NCBI GenBank assembly: GCA_903844845.1
Contig: CAIMVG010000020.1
Span: 62,001-126,000 of the forward strand
Reading direction: 5' to 3'
DNA: 64,000 bases
From: an uncultured Dehalococcoidia bacterium
GTDB taxonomy: Bacteria; Chloroflexota; Dehalococcoidia; Dehalococcoidales; UBA1222
A program made the translations under genes and the position numbers. Shown here one piece after another: positions 15,066 through 22,822 of the stretch (position 1 is its first letter; every line of letters begins with the position of its first letter). The notes under the pieces were generated by a model. The model was not told where the DNA came from, did no database searches, and was given only the letters and a program-made list of their open reading frames with translations.

Positions 15066-16895
15066 TTATCTTATCAGCAACAGGGCGCTCAGAGCTACCG
15101 AGGCAACGACAGCTCCAAGGAAAATCAGGATCAACACGGGAGAAGTCACGATCCTGTTGATCAACCGCCTTAGATTTTCCTCGTTGAGGAGAGCTTCCTC
15201 GGCTTTTTCTTTTGCTTCTTTGGCAGCCCGTTCAGCGGCGGCCATGGCCCTCGCACTGGCTTCTTCCGCCCTGCGGGCGGCTTCTTCAGCCGCCCTCTTG
15301 GCATCGGCAGCCCTGGCAGACGCACCTTCGCCTACACTGCGGGCGGAATTGGCTGCATCCTTGGCCTCACGCGCAACAGCTTCCGCACGGCGGGCAGCGT
15401 CTTCCGCCGCCTTCTTGGCGGCTTCGGCGGCTTCGCGAGCAGCGCGGATCGCTTCTTCTACGCCCTTGGCTGCACTGGCTGCTGCTTCCTTGGCAACGGC
15501 TTCGGCACGTGCAGCGGCGGCTTCAGCCGCCTTGCGGGCGTCTTCAGCGGCTTTCTTGGCGGCTTCGGCAGCTTCCCTGGCGGCGCGGATTGCTTCCTCG
15601 ACGCCCGTAGCGGCACTGGCGGCAGCCTCTCTGCCAGCCAATTGCGCTGCCTCAGTTGCCATTTTAGATGCCTGAATCGAAGCTTTGGCCGCGGCTTCGG
15701 CTGCCTTGGCCATCTCTTCAGCCATTGCGACCAATCTATGCAATGCCTGGGCTGAAGCCTGAATGGCTTCGTCGCCAAGGACGTCTGCGGCTTCCGCCTT
15801 CTTGAACGCTTTTTCGGCAGAATCGTAGCCTTTGGCCGCTGCGGCTTTAGCTTCAAGCCCTGCAGTCTCAACCCTATCGGCGACTTTGCCCTCAACCCTG
15901 ACGGATGCCTCGACCGCCTCATCTCCGGCGATGTCTGCCAATGCAGCCCTGCGCCGAACGTCCTCGGCAGCCTGGAAAGTCAAGGAAGCGAGCCGTTTGA
16001 TCTTCCTTCCGGCTTCATCGGCCTTGATAGCCGTCAATGACGTTATTTTGGCAGCCAGTTCCGCCTCGGCGGCTTTAACGTCTTTAGTATTGTCTTCAGC
16101 GTCTTTCGCCGATTTGTTTGCCTTTTCGACCGCTAACAGTACTGCGGCTTTTGAAGCATTTGCGGCTGCTTCTGCCCTGGCGGCAGTCTCGGCGGCGGCT
16201 TTGGCGGCGGCAGCGGCGGCTTCCCTGGCGGCAAGTTCAACTTCTTCCGCTTTACGTGCGGCTTCTTCGGCGGCATATTTCGCTCCGCGGGCTGTTTCTT
16301 CAGCTTTCTTTGAGGCAGCTTCGGCTTTCCTGGCTGCTTCCTCAGCAGCAAGTGTTGCGCTTTCAGAGGCCTTACGCGCCATGGCGATGGCTTCTGCGGC
16401 TGCTTTTTTGGCAGCTTCCGCAGCTTCGCGCGCGGCTTTTACAGCTTCCTCAGCGCCCAGGATGGCTTTACGGCTGGCTTCCTCGGCACGCCTGGCGGCT
16501 TCGTCGGCAGCCTTTTTAAAAGCTTCCAACGCGGCTTGTGACTGCCTGCTTGCCTCATCCGCTTTGCGAATTGCCTCTTCTGCGGCCAGTCTGGCGGCCT
16601 TTGCCTGGGCTTCAGCCTTCGCGGCAGCTTCCTGAGCAGCGCGCGTCGCAGTTTCAGCGGCTTTTTCCCCGGCCTGCCGTGCTTCGATGGCCCTGGCTTC
16701 GGCCTCTTTGGATGCTTTGGTGGCGGAAACGGCGGCTTCGCGCGCCAGCCTGGCAGCATCTTCTGCCCTGCGCGCCGCTTCGGTCGCTGCTGAAATGTTG
16801 CTGTCCATCTCGTCAAGGATCTGGGGCAGCGGCTTGCTCATTATCTTCATGTGTTCGACAGATTGCTTATCTGGTCCGATGTTCTTTGTTGCCAT
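15066..16895 (-). CDS. Alanine-rich long coiled-coil protein with C-terminal membrane anchor
   Basis: A 609-residue, low-complexity helical protein. Residues ~30-560 are almost entirely Ala/Glu/Lys/Arg repeats (units such as AAREAAEAAKKAAEDA), with no Pro or Trp in the core, resembling apolipoprotein/LEA-like amphipathic repeats. A block of about 47 residues is duplicated (the EEAIRAAREAAEAAKKAAED copies, 141 bp apart near 15,442 and 15,583). Residues ~585-609 (SPVLILIFLGAVVASVALSA then LLLIR) form one hydrophobic segment at the extreme C-terminus, so the protein is tail-anchored with the rod in the cytoplasm. GAGGAGG 7 nt before the ATG is the strongest Shine-Dalgarno in the window, suggesting high expression. 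Function is unknown; a scaffold, membrane-spacing or stress-protective role is possible. Confidence 0.88.
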   Translation of the reverse strand: MATKNIGPDKQSVEHMKIMSKPLPQILDEMDSNISAATEAARRAEDAARLAREAAVSATKASKEAEARAIEARQAGEKAAETATRAAQEAAAKAEAQAKAARLAAEEAIRKADEASRQSQAALEAFKKAADEAARRAEEASRKAILGAEEAVKAAREAAEAAKKAAAEAIAMARKASESATLAAEEAARKAEAASKKAEETARGAKYAAEEAARKAEEVELAAREAAAAAAKAAAETAARAEAAANASKAAVLLAVEKANKSAKDAEDNTKDVKAAEAELAAKITSLTAIKADEAGRKIKRLASLTFQAAEDVRRRAALADIAGDEAVEASVRVEGKVADRVETAGLEAKAAAAKGYDSAEKAFKKAEAADVLGDEAIQASAQALHRLVAMAEEMAKAAEAAAKASIQASKMATEAAQLAGREAAASAATGVEEAIRAAREAAEAAKKAAEDARKAAEAAAARAEAVAKEAAASAAKGVEEAIRAAREAAEAAKKAAEDAARRAEAVAREAKDAANSARSVGEGASARAADAKRAAEEAARRAEEASARAMAAAERAAKEAKEKAEEALLNEENLRRLINRIVTSPVLILIFLGAVVASVALSALLLIR

Positions 16896-17074
16896 ATTAT
16901 TCCTCCTCAGTAAGACGCTTAGACAAAAATAGCTGCCAAGCAGCCTTTTGAACTTTGCAGGCGTGAGTCAATTCGTTTTTAAGTGCTTATTATGTTCACC
17001 TTCATTTAATTGATAGTATTATTTAGTTAGTGTTTTGTCAACAAATGAAGAGGTAGGATGCGTTCAACTGCCCT

Positions 17075-17755
17075 CTATCCCCCGGTTCTTTTGAGCAGTT
17101 CGTCGAATGCTGAAAACCATTTAAGTTTTACTTCATCAGGCCAACCCGGATCAAAACCGGGAAATTTATCGAATAATATTTTGTCCAAACCATTTCCCTT
17201 GGAATTTTGTCCAGATATTTGCGGAATTTCTGTCCTTTCTTTTTTGTCTGCGACCTTGATCGTTTTCTTTAAAGTAACCGGAGGGCGAGAATTTCTTGTC
17301 TTTTTGGTAACGAACGGAGACACTTTCATCCCGCTGTCGTCTGCCAGCCCGATGAAAAATTTGATGCACTTACGAGCCACATCGCTGGCTATCTGGTAAT
17401 TATCGCGAAAAATCTCTTCAAGCTGCGAATATGTAGCTGTTTGCGGGTCGACATGGCTGAGAAAGAAAAAATTATAGGATTCTTGCGTGATCTGTTTGAG
17501 GATATCGACACGCTGGCTGCCGCGGGCACCGACCAATTGCCGCAATTTGACGGTTGGAAACCCGTTCACGTCGATAAGTTCAAGGAAACGAAGAGCTGAT
17601 ACCAGCTGGGTCCCGGTACTACCCGAGAAGCGGTCGCCCCAGTAACTGCGGTCGATACGGGCAGGCATCGTCTGCTGAAGCCCTTCGATAAAATTTAAAA
17701 AGGTACGGTAGGAAACATAGGGAGGCGAAAGTTTCTTGGAAGAACTGGATAGCAT
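17075..17755 (-). CDS. DUF5343 family protein
   Basis: A 226-residue cytoplasmic protein. Residues ~10-155 match the DUF5343 pattern: PPYVSYRTFLNFIEGLQQTMP, DRSYWGDRFSGSTGTQL, ALRFLELIDVNGFPT and a helical end. A basic linker (~150-185) and a C-terminal tail DPGWPDEVKLKWFSAFDELL follow, the latter typical of short helical proteins with this domain. The fold looks like a winged helix, but the function is unknown. It is divergent from the ftsAZ cluster. A weak promoter-like pair (TTGCAT/TACAAT, 19-bp spacer, 17792-17762) lies immediately upstream. Confidence 0.8.
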   Translation of the reverse strand: MLSSSSKKLSPPYVSYRTFLNFIEGLQQTMPARIDRSYWGDRFSGSTGTQLVSALRFLELIDVNGFPTVKLRQLVGARGSQRVDILKQITQESYNFFFLSHVDPQTATYSQLEEIFRDNYQIASDVARKCIKFFIGLADDSGMKVSPFVTKKTRNSRPPVTLKKTIKVADKKERTEIPQISGQNSKGNGLDKILFDKFPGFDPGWPDEVKLKWFSAFDELLKRTGG

Positions 17756-17867
17756 CCTTAATATTGTAGGTTAATTCCATTCCAAAATGCAATAGGACTT
17801 AGGCTATATAGCATTTGGACAAATATGTTTTTCTTTTGGCATCAGACTGGACAATCTTGGACAGTAT

Positions 17868-17897
17868 TTGACGGCTACGTTTGGCACAGAATAATAT
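17868..17897 (+). promoter_or_regulatory. Candidate promoter of the small ORF-ftsA-ftsZ unit
   Basis: TTGACG (17868-17873), 18-bp spacer, TAATAT (17892-17897), about 50 nt before the small ORF. Three TGGACA hexamers (17816, 17848, 17858) lie just upstream and could be regulator contacts. Confidence 0.5.
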
Positions 17898-17946
17898 TTC
17901 CCACAAGTTCAATAAATATTCAATAAATTAGGAAAGGAGTAGGAGC

Positions 17947-18156
17947 ATGGGAGCAGCAATCGAGTACCAGAAACTGATGACAGAAATCGTACACATCAAT
18001 CTTCCAGGGCCGGCGGAGCCAACCCCCGGAATGAGCGGCGGTGAACTTCTGCACGGCTTCCTGGCTGACCTTTACCGGACCGACAGCCAGGAAGTGAAGA
18101 ATTATGTGAATTCTCTGTGCCTCAAATGGAACGTCCACTACCGCCAAACCAGGTGA
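17947..18156 (+). CDS. Small conserved-looking protein upstream of ftsA
   Basis: 69 residues, soluble, with AAAGGAG 8-10 nt before the ATG, so translation is well supported. Composition is ordinary (GAAIEYQKLMTEIVHINLPG, then LLHGFLADLYRTDSQEVKNY); one Cys, no membrane segment. Family not recognised. Its place 115 bp before ftsA behind a shared promoter suggests a role in, or co-regulation with, cell division. Confidence 0.7.
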   Translation: MGAAIEYQKLMTEIVHINLPGPAEPTPGMSGGELLHGFLADLYRTDSQEVKNYVNSLCLKWNVHYRQTR

Positions 18157-18236
18157 TGACGCACAGAAACCTACAATTATATAAGCATAAGCGTTTGAAA
18201 CAAGGTAAATAAAAACAGGAGAGAGCAGGGAAAAGG

Positions 18237-18275
18237 ATGAAAAATAACTTCGGGGTTACGGGAGTTATATCATGA
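18237..18275 (+). CDS. Possible 12-codon leader peptide coupled to ftsA
   Basis: ATG at 18237 opens a 12-codon frame (MKNNFGVTGVIS) whose TGA overlaps the ftsA ATG as ATGA. A purine-rich AGGAGAGAGCAGGG stretch lies just upstream. The arrangement would couple ftsA translation to this mini-ORF. Such short frames arise by chance, so confidence is low. Confidence 0.35.
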   Translation: MKNNFGVTGVIS

Positions 18276-19486
18276 AAAGAAGAAAGATCGCATCCATCGA
18301 TGTCGGAACTTCCAAAATCTGCACAGTGATGGCGGATACCGACGGCGAAGATATGCGCATTCTCGGGGTTGGTGTAGCCCCTTCTAACGGGCTGCAAAAA
18401 GGGCTGGTCGTTAACCTCAATGACGCCAGGGAGTCGATTCGTCAGTCGGTGAAAACGGCAGAACAGGCCGTCGGCTACAAACTGGAATCCGCCATGATCA
18501 GCATCACTGGCCGCCACATCAGTTCGGTCAACAACCGCGGTGTGATCGCCATCACTTCCAATAAACAGATGGTACGCCAGGAAGATGTAGATCGCGTTCT
18601 AAAAGTCGCTCAGAACGTCGCCCTTACCAGCGCTTCCGGATCGATGATTCTCCACCTAATTCCGCAGACATACGCGGTTGACGGTCAGGAAGGCATTAAA
18701 AATCCGGTCGGCATGCATGGCTTCCGGCTAGACGTCGATACTCATATAGTCACCGCAGCTACTGCCTCCGTTGAAAACCTGACCAAATGCGTACGCGGAG
18801 CAGGGATTGAAATTGAACAATTGATATTCGCCCCCCTCGCCAGCGCCGAGGCCGTTTTGACCGCAGACGAAAGGCAAAACGGGGTCATAATGGCTGACAT
18901 CGGCGGAGGCACAACAGGCGTGGCGGTATATAAAGACGATAATATCTTCCATACCTCGGTCCTGCCCGTCGCCGGGAATTCGATAACTCACGACATCTCG
19001 GTCGGGCTTGGAGTCTCTATTGAACTTGCCGAAGAAATGAAGCAAAAATACGGCAGCGTTATTCCGGGTGAAGAACGGATCTCAGACAGAACACTCACCG
19101 AAGACGGGCAAACAGTACCCTACGCAGAGCTTTACGAAATAATCCGCACACGCGTTGAAGAACTTGTGCGGTTGATACTTCTTGAGCTCCCCAATGATTA
19201 CAGCAAATATATCCGCTCTGGTATGGTGCTTACCGGAGGTACAACCAACCTTCCCGGCATGGCCGAACTCGGTCTGGATGTGACGCATATGCCGGTTCGC
19301 ATCGGGACACCCCCTCAACTCTACGGTGTCTCCGACAGCCTCATCGATCCGGCGTTCTCTACCGCTGTAGGCCTGCTCTTGTGGAAACAATCTCACCCTG
19401 ACACAACCAAGTCAGGAAACACCCGAGCCAGCCGCGGCTTCATGTCCGACCTGGGCGGTTTGTTCGGCCGAAATCAAACGTCATAA
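18272..19486 (+). CDS. ftsA: Cell division protein FtsA
   Basis: Actin-fold ATPase that tethers FtsZ to the membrane. The 404-residue protein begins with the phosphate-1 loop IASIDVGTSKICTVMA, has the 1C subdomain (GLVVNLNDARESIRQSVKTA), ISITGRHISSVNNRG, the phosphate-2 loop ADIGGGTTGVAVY and the adenosine motif VLTGGTTNLPG. The usual C-terminal amphipathic helix is short (MSDLGGLFGRNQ). GGGAG precedes the ATG. ftsZ follows after 37 bp. In this window ftsAZ stand alone, without mur, ftsQ, ftsW or mraY genes. Confidence 0.96.
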   Translation: MKRRKIASIDVGTSKICTVMADTDGEDMRILGVGVAPSNGLQKGLVVNLNDARESIRQSVKTAEQAVGYKLESAMISITGRHISSVNNRGVIAITSNKQMVRQEDVDRVLKVAQNVALTSASGSMILHLIPQTYAVDGQEGIKNPVGMHGFRLDVDTHIVTAATASVENLTKCVRGAGIEIEQLIFAPLASAEAVLTADERQNGVIMADIGGGTTGVAVYKDDNIFHTSVLPVAGNSITHDISVGLGVSIELAEEMKQKYGSVIPGEERISDRTLTEDGQTVPYAELYEIIRTRVEELVRLILLELPNDYSKYIRSGMVLTGGTTNLPGMAELGLDVTHMPVRIGTPPQLYGVSDSLIDPAFSTAVGLLLWKQSHPDTTKSGNTRASRGFMSDLGGLFGRNQTS

Positions 19487-19523
19487 CAAAATTTACTAGA
19501 TTAAAATACGAAAGGAGCAATAA

Positions 19524-20678
19524 GTGGCAAAAACGCTTTATATCCAGAGTGCAGCTAAAATAAAGGTCATAGGTTGCGGCGGCGCCGGGTGCAACGCTAT
19601 CACCCGCATGGTTCGGGAGCAGATCCGGGGAGTGGAGTTTGTCGCCATGAACACCGATGCCCAGGCGCTCGCTATCACCGAAGCCCCCATCCGCATCCAG
19701 TTGGGTGAAAAGAATACCCGCGGCCTTGGTGCCGGCGGCGATAACCGGATGGGCCATGCCGCTGCGGAAGAAAGCCGGGATGAGATACGCCAGGTCGTCG
19801 CTGGTGCCGATATGGTATTTATCACCGCTGGTATGGGCGGGGGAACAGGAACAGGTTCTGCGCCCGTTGTCGCCGCGATGGCTAAGGAAACCGGCGCCCT
19901 CACAATCGCGATCGTTACAAAACCGTTCGGTTTTGAAGGTACCCATCGCATGAAAGTTGCAGAAGAGGGCATTGCCGAATTGACTCCCAACGTGGATACT
20001 TTGGTGCTTATCCCGAATGATCGCCTTTTCGACATCTGCGACCAGAAAACCGGCGTCGACGGTGCCTTCAAGCTTGCCGACGAAGTTCTTTGCAACGGCG
20101 TACAGGCAATCGCTGAAGTAATCACCGTGCCAGGCCTTATCAATCTCGACTTCGCCGATGTTCGTTCCGTCATGAAAGATGCCGGACCGGCCTGGATGTC
20201 GATCGGTCATGGAAAGGGTTCGAACCGCGCCGTTGATGCTGCCAAGCAGGCTCTTCAGAGCCCTCTTCTTGATGTCTCCATCGATGGCTCAAAAGGTGTC
20301 ATCTTCAACGTCGCCGGCGACAGCTCGCTGACCCTTTACGAAGTCAACGCGGCCGCCGACATCATCCGCAAAGCAGTTGACCCGGATGCCAACGTTATCT
20401 TTGGCGTATTGGTTGATCCCAACATGAACAGTGAAGTACGCCTGACCCTTATCGCCACCGGATTCGCCACCAAAGAGGGAATGGCAGGGGCCGCACGTGA
20501 GAGAGAAATCTTCCGCGCACTTAGGAATCTTAAGTCGGAAGACGAACTGGAAGTGCCTTCTTTCATGCGCCAGCGCGGCATGCTCGCCAGCCGCCGCCCG
20601 GCTCCTTTAACCAATGCAACTTCTCCTAACAATGGAAAAAGCATTGGTATGGGGATGGGACGCCGCCCGACTCGCTAA
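19524..20678 (+). CDS. ftsZ: Cell division protein FtsZ
   Basis: Tubulin-like GTPase forming the division ring. 384 residues from a GTG start with AAGGAG 7 nt upstream. It has the N-terminal GCGGAGCNAI nucleotide motif, FVAMNTDAQAL, the tubulin signature GGGTGTGSAP (about residues 107-116), the T5-T7 loops (VDGAFKLADEVL, NLDFADVRSVM) and the GTPase-activating domain. The tail is short and basic (ends GMGMGRRPTR) and lacks an obvious conserved FtsA-binding acidic peptide. A perfect hairpin follows 14 bp downstream. Confidence 0.97.
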   Translation: MAKTLYIQSAAKIKVIGCGGAGCNAITRMVREQIRGVEFVAMNTDAQALAITEAPIRIQLGEKNTRGLGAGGDNRMGHAAAEESRDEIRQVVAGADMVFITAGMGGGTGTGSAPVVAAMAKETGALTIAIVTKPFGFEGTHRMKVAEEGIAELTPNVDTLVLIPNDRLFDICDQKTGVDGAFKLADEVLCNGVQAIAEVITVPGLINLDFADVRSVMKDAGPAWMSIGHGKGSNRAVDAAKQALQSPLLDVSIDGSKGVIFNVAGDSSLTLYEVNAAADIIRKAVDPDANVIFGVLVDPNMNSEVRLTLIATGFATKEGMAGAAREREIFRALRNLKSEDELEVPSFMRQRGMLASRRPAPLTNATSPNNGKSIGMGMGRRPTR

Positions 20679-20692
20679 CTTGCCCTGCTCTT

Positions 20693-20722
20693 GTGGTAGG
20701 GAGGGTCAAACCTCCCTACCAC
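20693..20722. repeat. Perfect hairpin after ftsZ
   Basis: GTGGTAGGGAGG (20693-20704) and CCTCCCTACCAC (20711-20722) form a 12-bp stem with a 6-nt loop. There is no T-run right after, so it may protect the ftsZ 3' end or attenuate read-through into the wHTH gene rather than act as a classic terminator. Confidence 0.65.
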
Positions 20723-20754
20723 TACTCCTGTCTCAATTTTCACGGAGGTGGCAC

Positions 20755-21141
20755 ATGCCGGAAATCGAATTCAAAAAAAATGCTCAGATGATCGAGGAAT
20801 TATGCAGGGACCAATACGCCAGCGAAATCCTGCATTTTTTTTCTCGCCATCCGTATGCCCGCTTCGATAAACAGGTACTCATGGGTGGCTTGGGTTTGAG
20901 CGACAGCAGGCGCATTGAAACAGCTCTCGAGAACCTGGCTAAACATAAACTATTGGAAATAAAACCCGGCCACGGCGCTCCGTTTTATTGGTTGACTAAA
21001 AGTGAACCGATGCACTCAGCCGTGAAATTATCGCTTTCGCCTGCGCCTCGTAAAATGGGAGAGACATTCGATCGCCTGGCGATGATGCAGCTCATTATGC
21101 CTTTGAGCCCTTTACCGGTAACCTCAGGTTCTTCGAGGTAG
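20755..21141 (+). CDS. Winged-helix DNA-binding-like protein
   Basis: 128 residues from ATG 20755 (GGAGG 8 nt upstream; an earlier in-frame start at 20614 lies inside ftsZ and is rejected). Residues ~18-90 fit a winged-helix fold: ASEILHFFSRHPYARFDKQV, a recognition-helix-like segment DSRRIETALENLAKHKLLEI, then the wing GHGAPFYWLT. The remaining 40 residues are not recognisable. It lies downstream of ftsZ, separated by a hairpin. Likely a small transcription regulator or replication/division accessory; targets unknown. Confidence 0.7.
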   Translation: MPEIEFKKNAQMIEELCRDQYASEILHFFSRHPYARFDKQVLMGGLGLSDSRRIETALENLAKHKLLEIKPGHGAPFYWLTKSEPMHSAVKLSLSPAPRKMGETFDRLAMMQLIMPLSPLPVTSGSSR

Positions 21142-21180
21142 TATCAAAACTCACTGGCAGACCTTTTACTTATTAAAATT

Positions 21181-21210
21181 AAAAGCCCTTTCTTTCGAAA
21201 GGGCTTTTCT
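21181..21210. terminator. Bidirectional rho-independent terminator
   Basis: AAAAGCCCTTTC and GAAAGGGCTTTT form a 12-bp stem with a TTTC loop; A-rich on the left and T-rich on the right, so it can stop both the plus-strand wHTH gene and the minus-strand marR gene. Confidence 0.92.
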
Positions 21211-21237
21211 TCATTGCGAAGCAGTTCTGGAGAGATA

Positions 21238-21717
21238 TTATTTTAAAGCCTCGTATGGAAGTTTGTACTTTCTTCCGAGGTTCTGCTGGGCTCTGTCGCG
21301 AAGTTTACCCAGCAGGGTTTTGAGTTGCTGCCGTTCTTCTTTGCTCAGTATTGAAATTATTTCATGCATCGGCTTCATCCCGATTGCCTGGTGATAAATC
21401 TCTTCGCCTTTTTCCGTCAGGCTGATACGTATAAGATTTTTTTTGTCAAGGCTCTTTTCCTTGATGACCAATCCCTGCACCACCATGCGGCTCAACAGGC
21501 TGGAAACCGTATGAGGTTCCCTTCCTAACCAACGGGCTATTTCAGCGGGCGTTGCTCTTTCGCCGATGGCTTTAATGGTAAATATGGTCCACCCTTGCAT
21601 CAATGATATGCCCCACTTGGAAAGCTCTACTTCACCGGCACTGAATAACAACGCGCGTGTTTGAGCCAGCAGGATCCAAAGATTAAAATCCTGGTCGAGA
21701 AACTCAGTCCTGTTCAT
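21238..21717 (-). CDS. MarR-family transcriptional regulator
   Basis: A 159-residue MarR-type winged-helix dimer. It starts with a dimerisation helix (DQDFNLWILLAQTRALLFSA), then ATPAEIARWLGREPHTVSSL as helix-turn-helix, the wing KKNLIRISLTEKGEE, and a C-terminal helix (LSKEERQQLKTLLGKL). No cysteine pair suggests redox sensing. A palindromic site overlaps the predicted transcription start, so autorepression is likely. The neighbouring divergent flavin reductase pair is a plausible target; the ligand is unknown. Confidence 0.92.
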   Translation of the reverse strand: MNRTEFLDQDFNLWILLAQTRALLFSAGEVELSKWGISLMQGWTIFTIKAIGERATPAEIARWLGREPHTVSSLLSRMVVQGLVIKEKSLDKKNLIRISLTEKGEEIYHQAIGMKPMHEIISILSKEERQQLKTLLGKLRDRAQQNLGRKYKLPYEALK

Positions 21718-21734
21718 AGGTTCTCCCGATGCTC

Positions 21735-21787
21735 GTATTTGATAATCGTATGAATACAGGATTATAACACAATTCTATGTTTGTCTA
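21735..21787 (-). promoter_or_regulatory. marR promoter with candidate operator
   Basis: On the minus strand TAGACA (21787-21782), a 15-bp spacer and an extended TGTTATAAT -10 (TATAAT 21766-21761). Just downstream, GTATT (21735-21739) and AATAC (21753-21757) form an inverted repeat with a 13-bp spacer over the expected start site, a good place for MarR binding. Confidence 0.5.
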
Positions 21788-21942
21788 TGGGTAATTTGGA
21801 ACTTCGGTTGCAAATTTGTAATAATCTATCAGAAGTATGTGGGTTTAAACCGTCGATGCTATATCGAGGCTAATATTATTTAGGAGGTCTTGCCATCTCT
21901 GGGAATTGTCCGGGTCAAGATAGTAGAAATATTCGCTCCGCG

Positions 21943-22143
21943 ATGTATAAATGCGAGAGTTGCGGAAATTTAGTCGAAATCTTTTCGGATGAGTCGCGTT
22001 TTCGCTGTAAACAATGTGGCCATTATGTAAACAGAGAAAAGACCGCGTCGTGCATCGAGTGGTGCCCATCAGCCAGGCAATGCCTTGGTGAAGATAAATG
22101 GCGAAAGATGACCGGCCAGGAAGAAAGTAAGGAAATAAAATGA
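21943..22143 (+). CDS. Small zinc-ribbon protein
   Basis: 66 residues with two CxxC knuckles, CESCGNLVEIF and CKQCGHYV, followed by the motif SCIEWCPSARQCLG; likely binds one zinc. The start is unclear. ATG 21943 has no Shine-Dalgarno, whereas AGGAGG (21882-21887) is ideally placed for an in-frame ATC at 21895 that would add 16 residues. It overlaps the flavin reductase gene by 4 nt (ATGA), so the two are co-translated and probably work together, for example as a metal-binding partner in redox chemistry. Confidence 0.75.
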   Translation: MYKCESCGNLVEIFSDESRFRCKQCGHYVNREKTASCIEWCPSARQCLGEDKWRKMTGQEESKEIK

Positions 22144-22721
22144 TAACCGAAAAAGTTGCTTTAGGCCCCCAAACCCTGGTATATCCTATGCCGGCTTTTT
22201 TAGTCGGGGCGCTTGTAAATGGCAAACCCAACTTTATGACGGCTGCCTGGGGCGGAATCGCGTGCAGCAATCCTCCGATGCTCACTGTCGCTTTGCAACA
22301 TCACCGTTATACATACAAAGGAATCAAGGAGCATGGAACATTTTCCGTGAATATCCCTTCGATAGAGATGGTCACCGAAACCGATTACTGCGGGGTGGTG
22401 TCAGGTTCCAAGATCGATAAAAATCCGGTTTGCGGATTCAGGATTTTCTTTGGGAAACGGGAAACTGCCCCCATGATCGAACAGTGCCCCGTAAATCTGG
22501 AGTGTAACGTTTTTCAGATCATCGACCTTGGAAGCCACGCTTTAATAATCGGCCAAATTATGGAAACGCACGTGACCCGGGAATGCCTGACAGACGGACA
22601 GCCCGATGTCTGTAAAATCAAACCCTTCGCTTTCACACACGGCAATCCCTCGGCTTACCAGGCATTAGGCGAAGTGCTGGCTCCTGCTTTTAAGGTTGGT
22701 AAAAAACTGAAAGGCTTATAG
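22140..22721 (+). CDS. Flavin reductase-domain (FMN-binding split-barrel) protein
   Basis: 193-residue protein of the flavin reductase-like family. It has the N-terminal PMPAFLVGALVNGKPNFMTAAWGG typical motif (shown in parts), ACSNPPMLTVAL, TFSVNIPS and DYCGVVSGSKIDK. Such proteins bind FMN tightly and pass electrons from NAD(P)H or partner proteins to acceptors such as flavins, iron or oxygen. It is coupled by overlap to the zinc-ribbon gene and is divergent from marR. Confidence 0.88.
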   Translation: MITEKVALGPQTLVYPMPAFLVGALVNGKPNFMTAAWGGIACSNPPMLTVALQHHRYTYKGIKEHGTFSVNIPSIEMVTETDYCGVVSGSKIDKNPVCGFRIFFGKRETAPMIEQCPVNLECNVFQIIDLGSHALIIGQIMETHVTRECLTDGQPDVCKIKPFAFTHGNPSAYQALGEVLAPAFKVGKKLKGL

Positions 22722-22822
22722 TAACGAACCGGCCCGGGAACATACGCCCTGCGCCGGCATTCAAATTTTATTGCCTATTGGTTTGTTATGCCCGATTTTA
22801 TTGAGTGGTGTCAACAGACGGA

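Noticed and set aside
15157-16635. Several long plus-strand ORFs opposite the alanine-rich gene.
   Set aside because: They come from the GC-biased repeat codons of the minus-strand gene and have no initiation signals.
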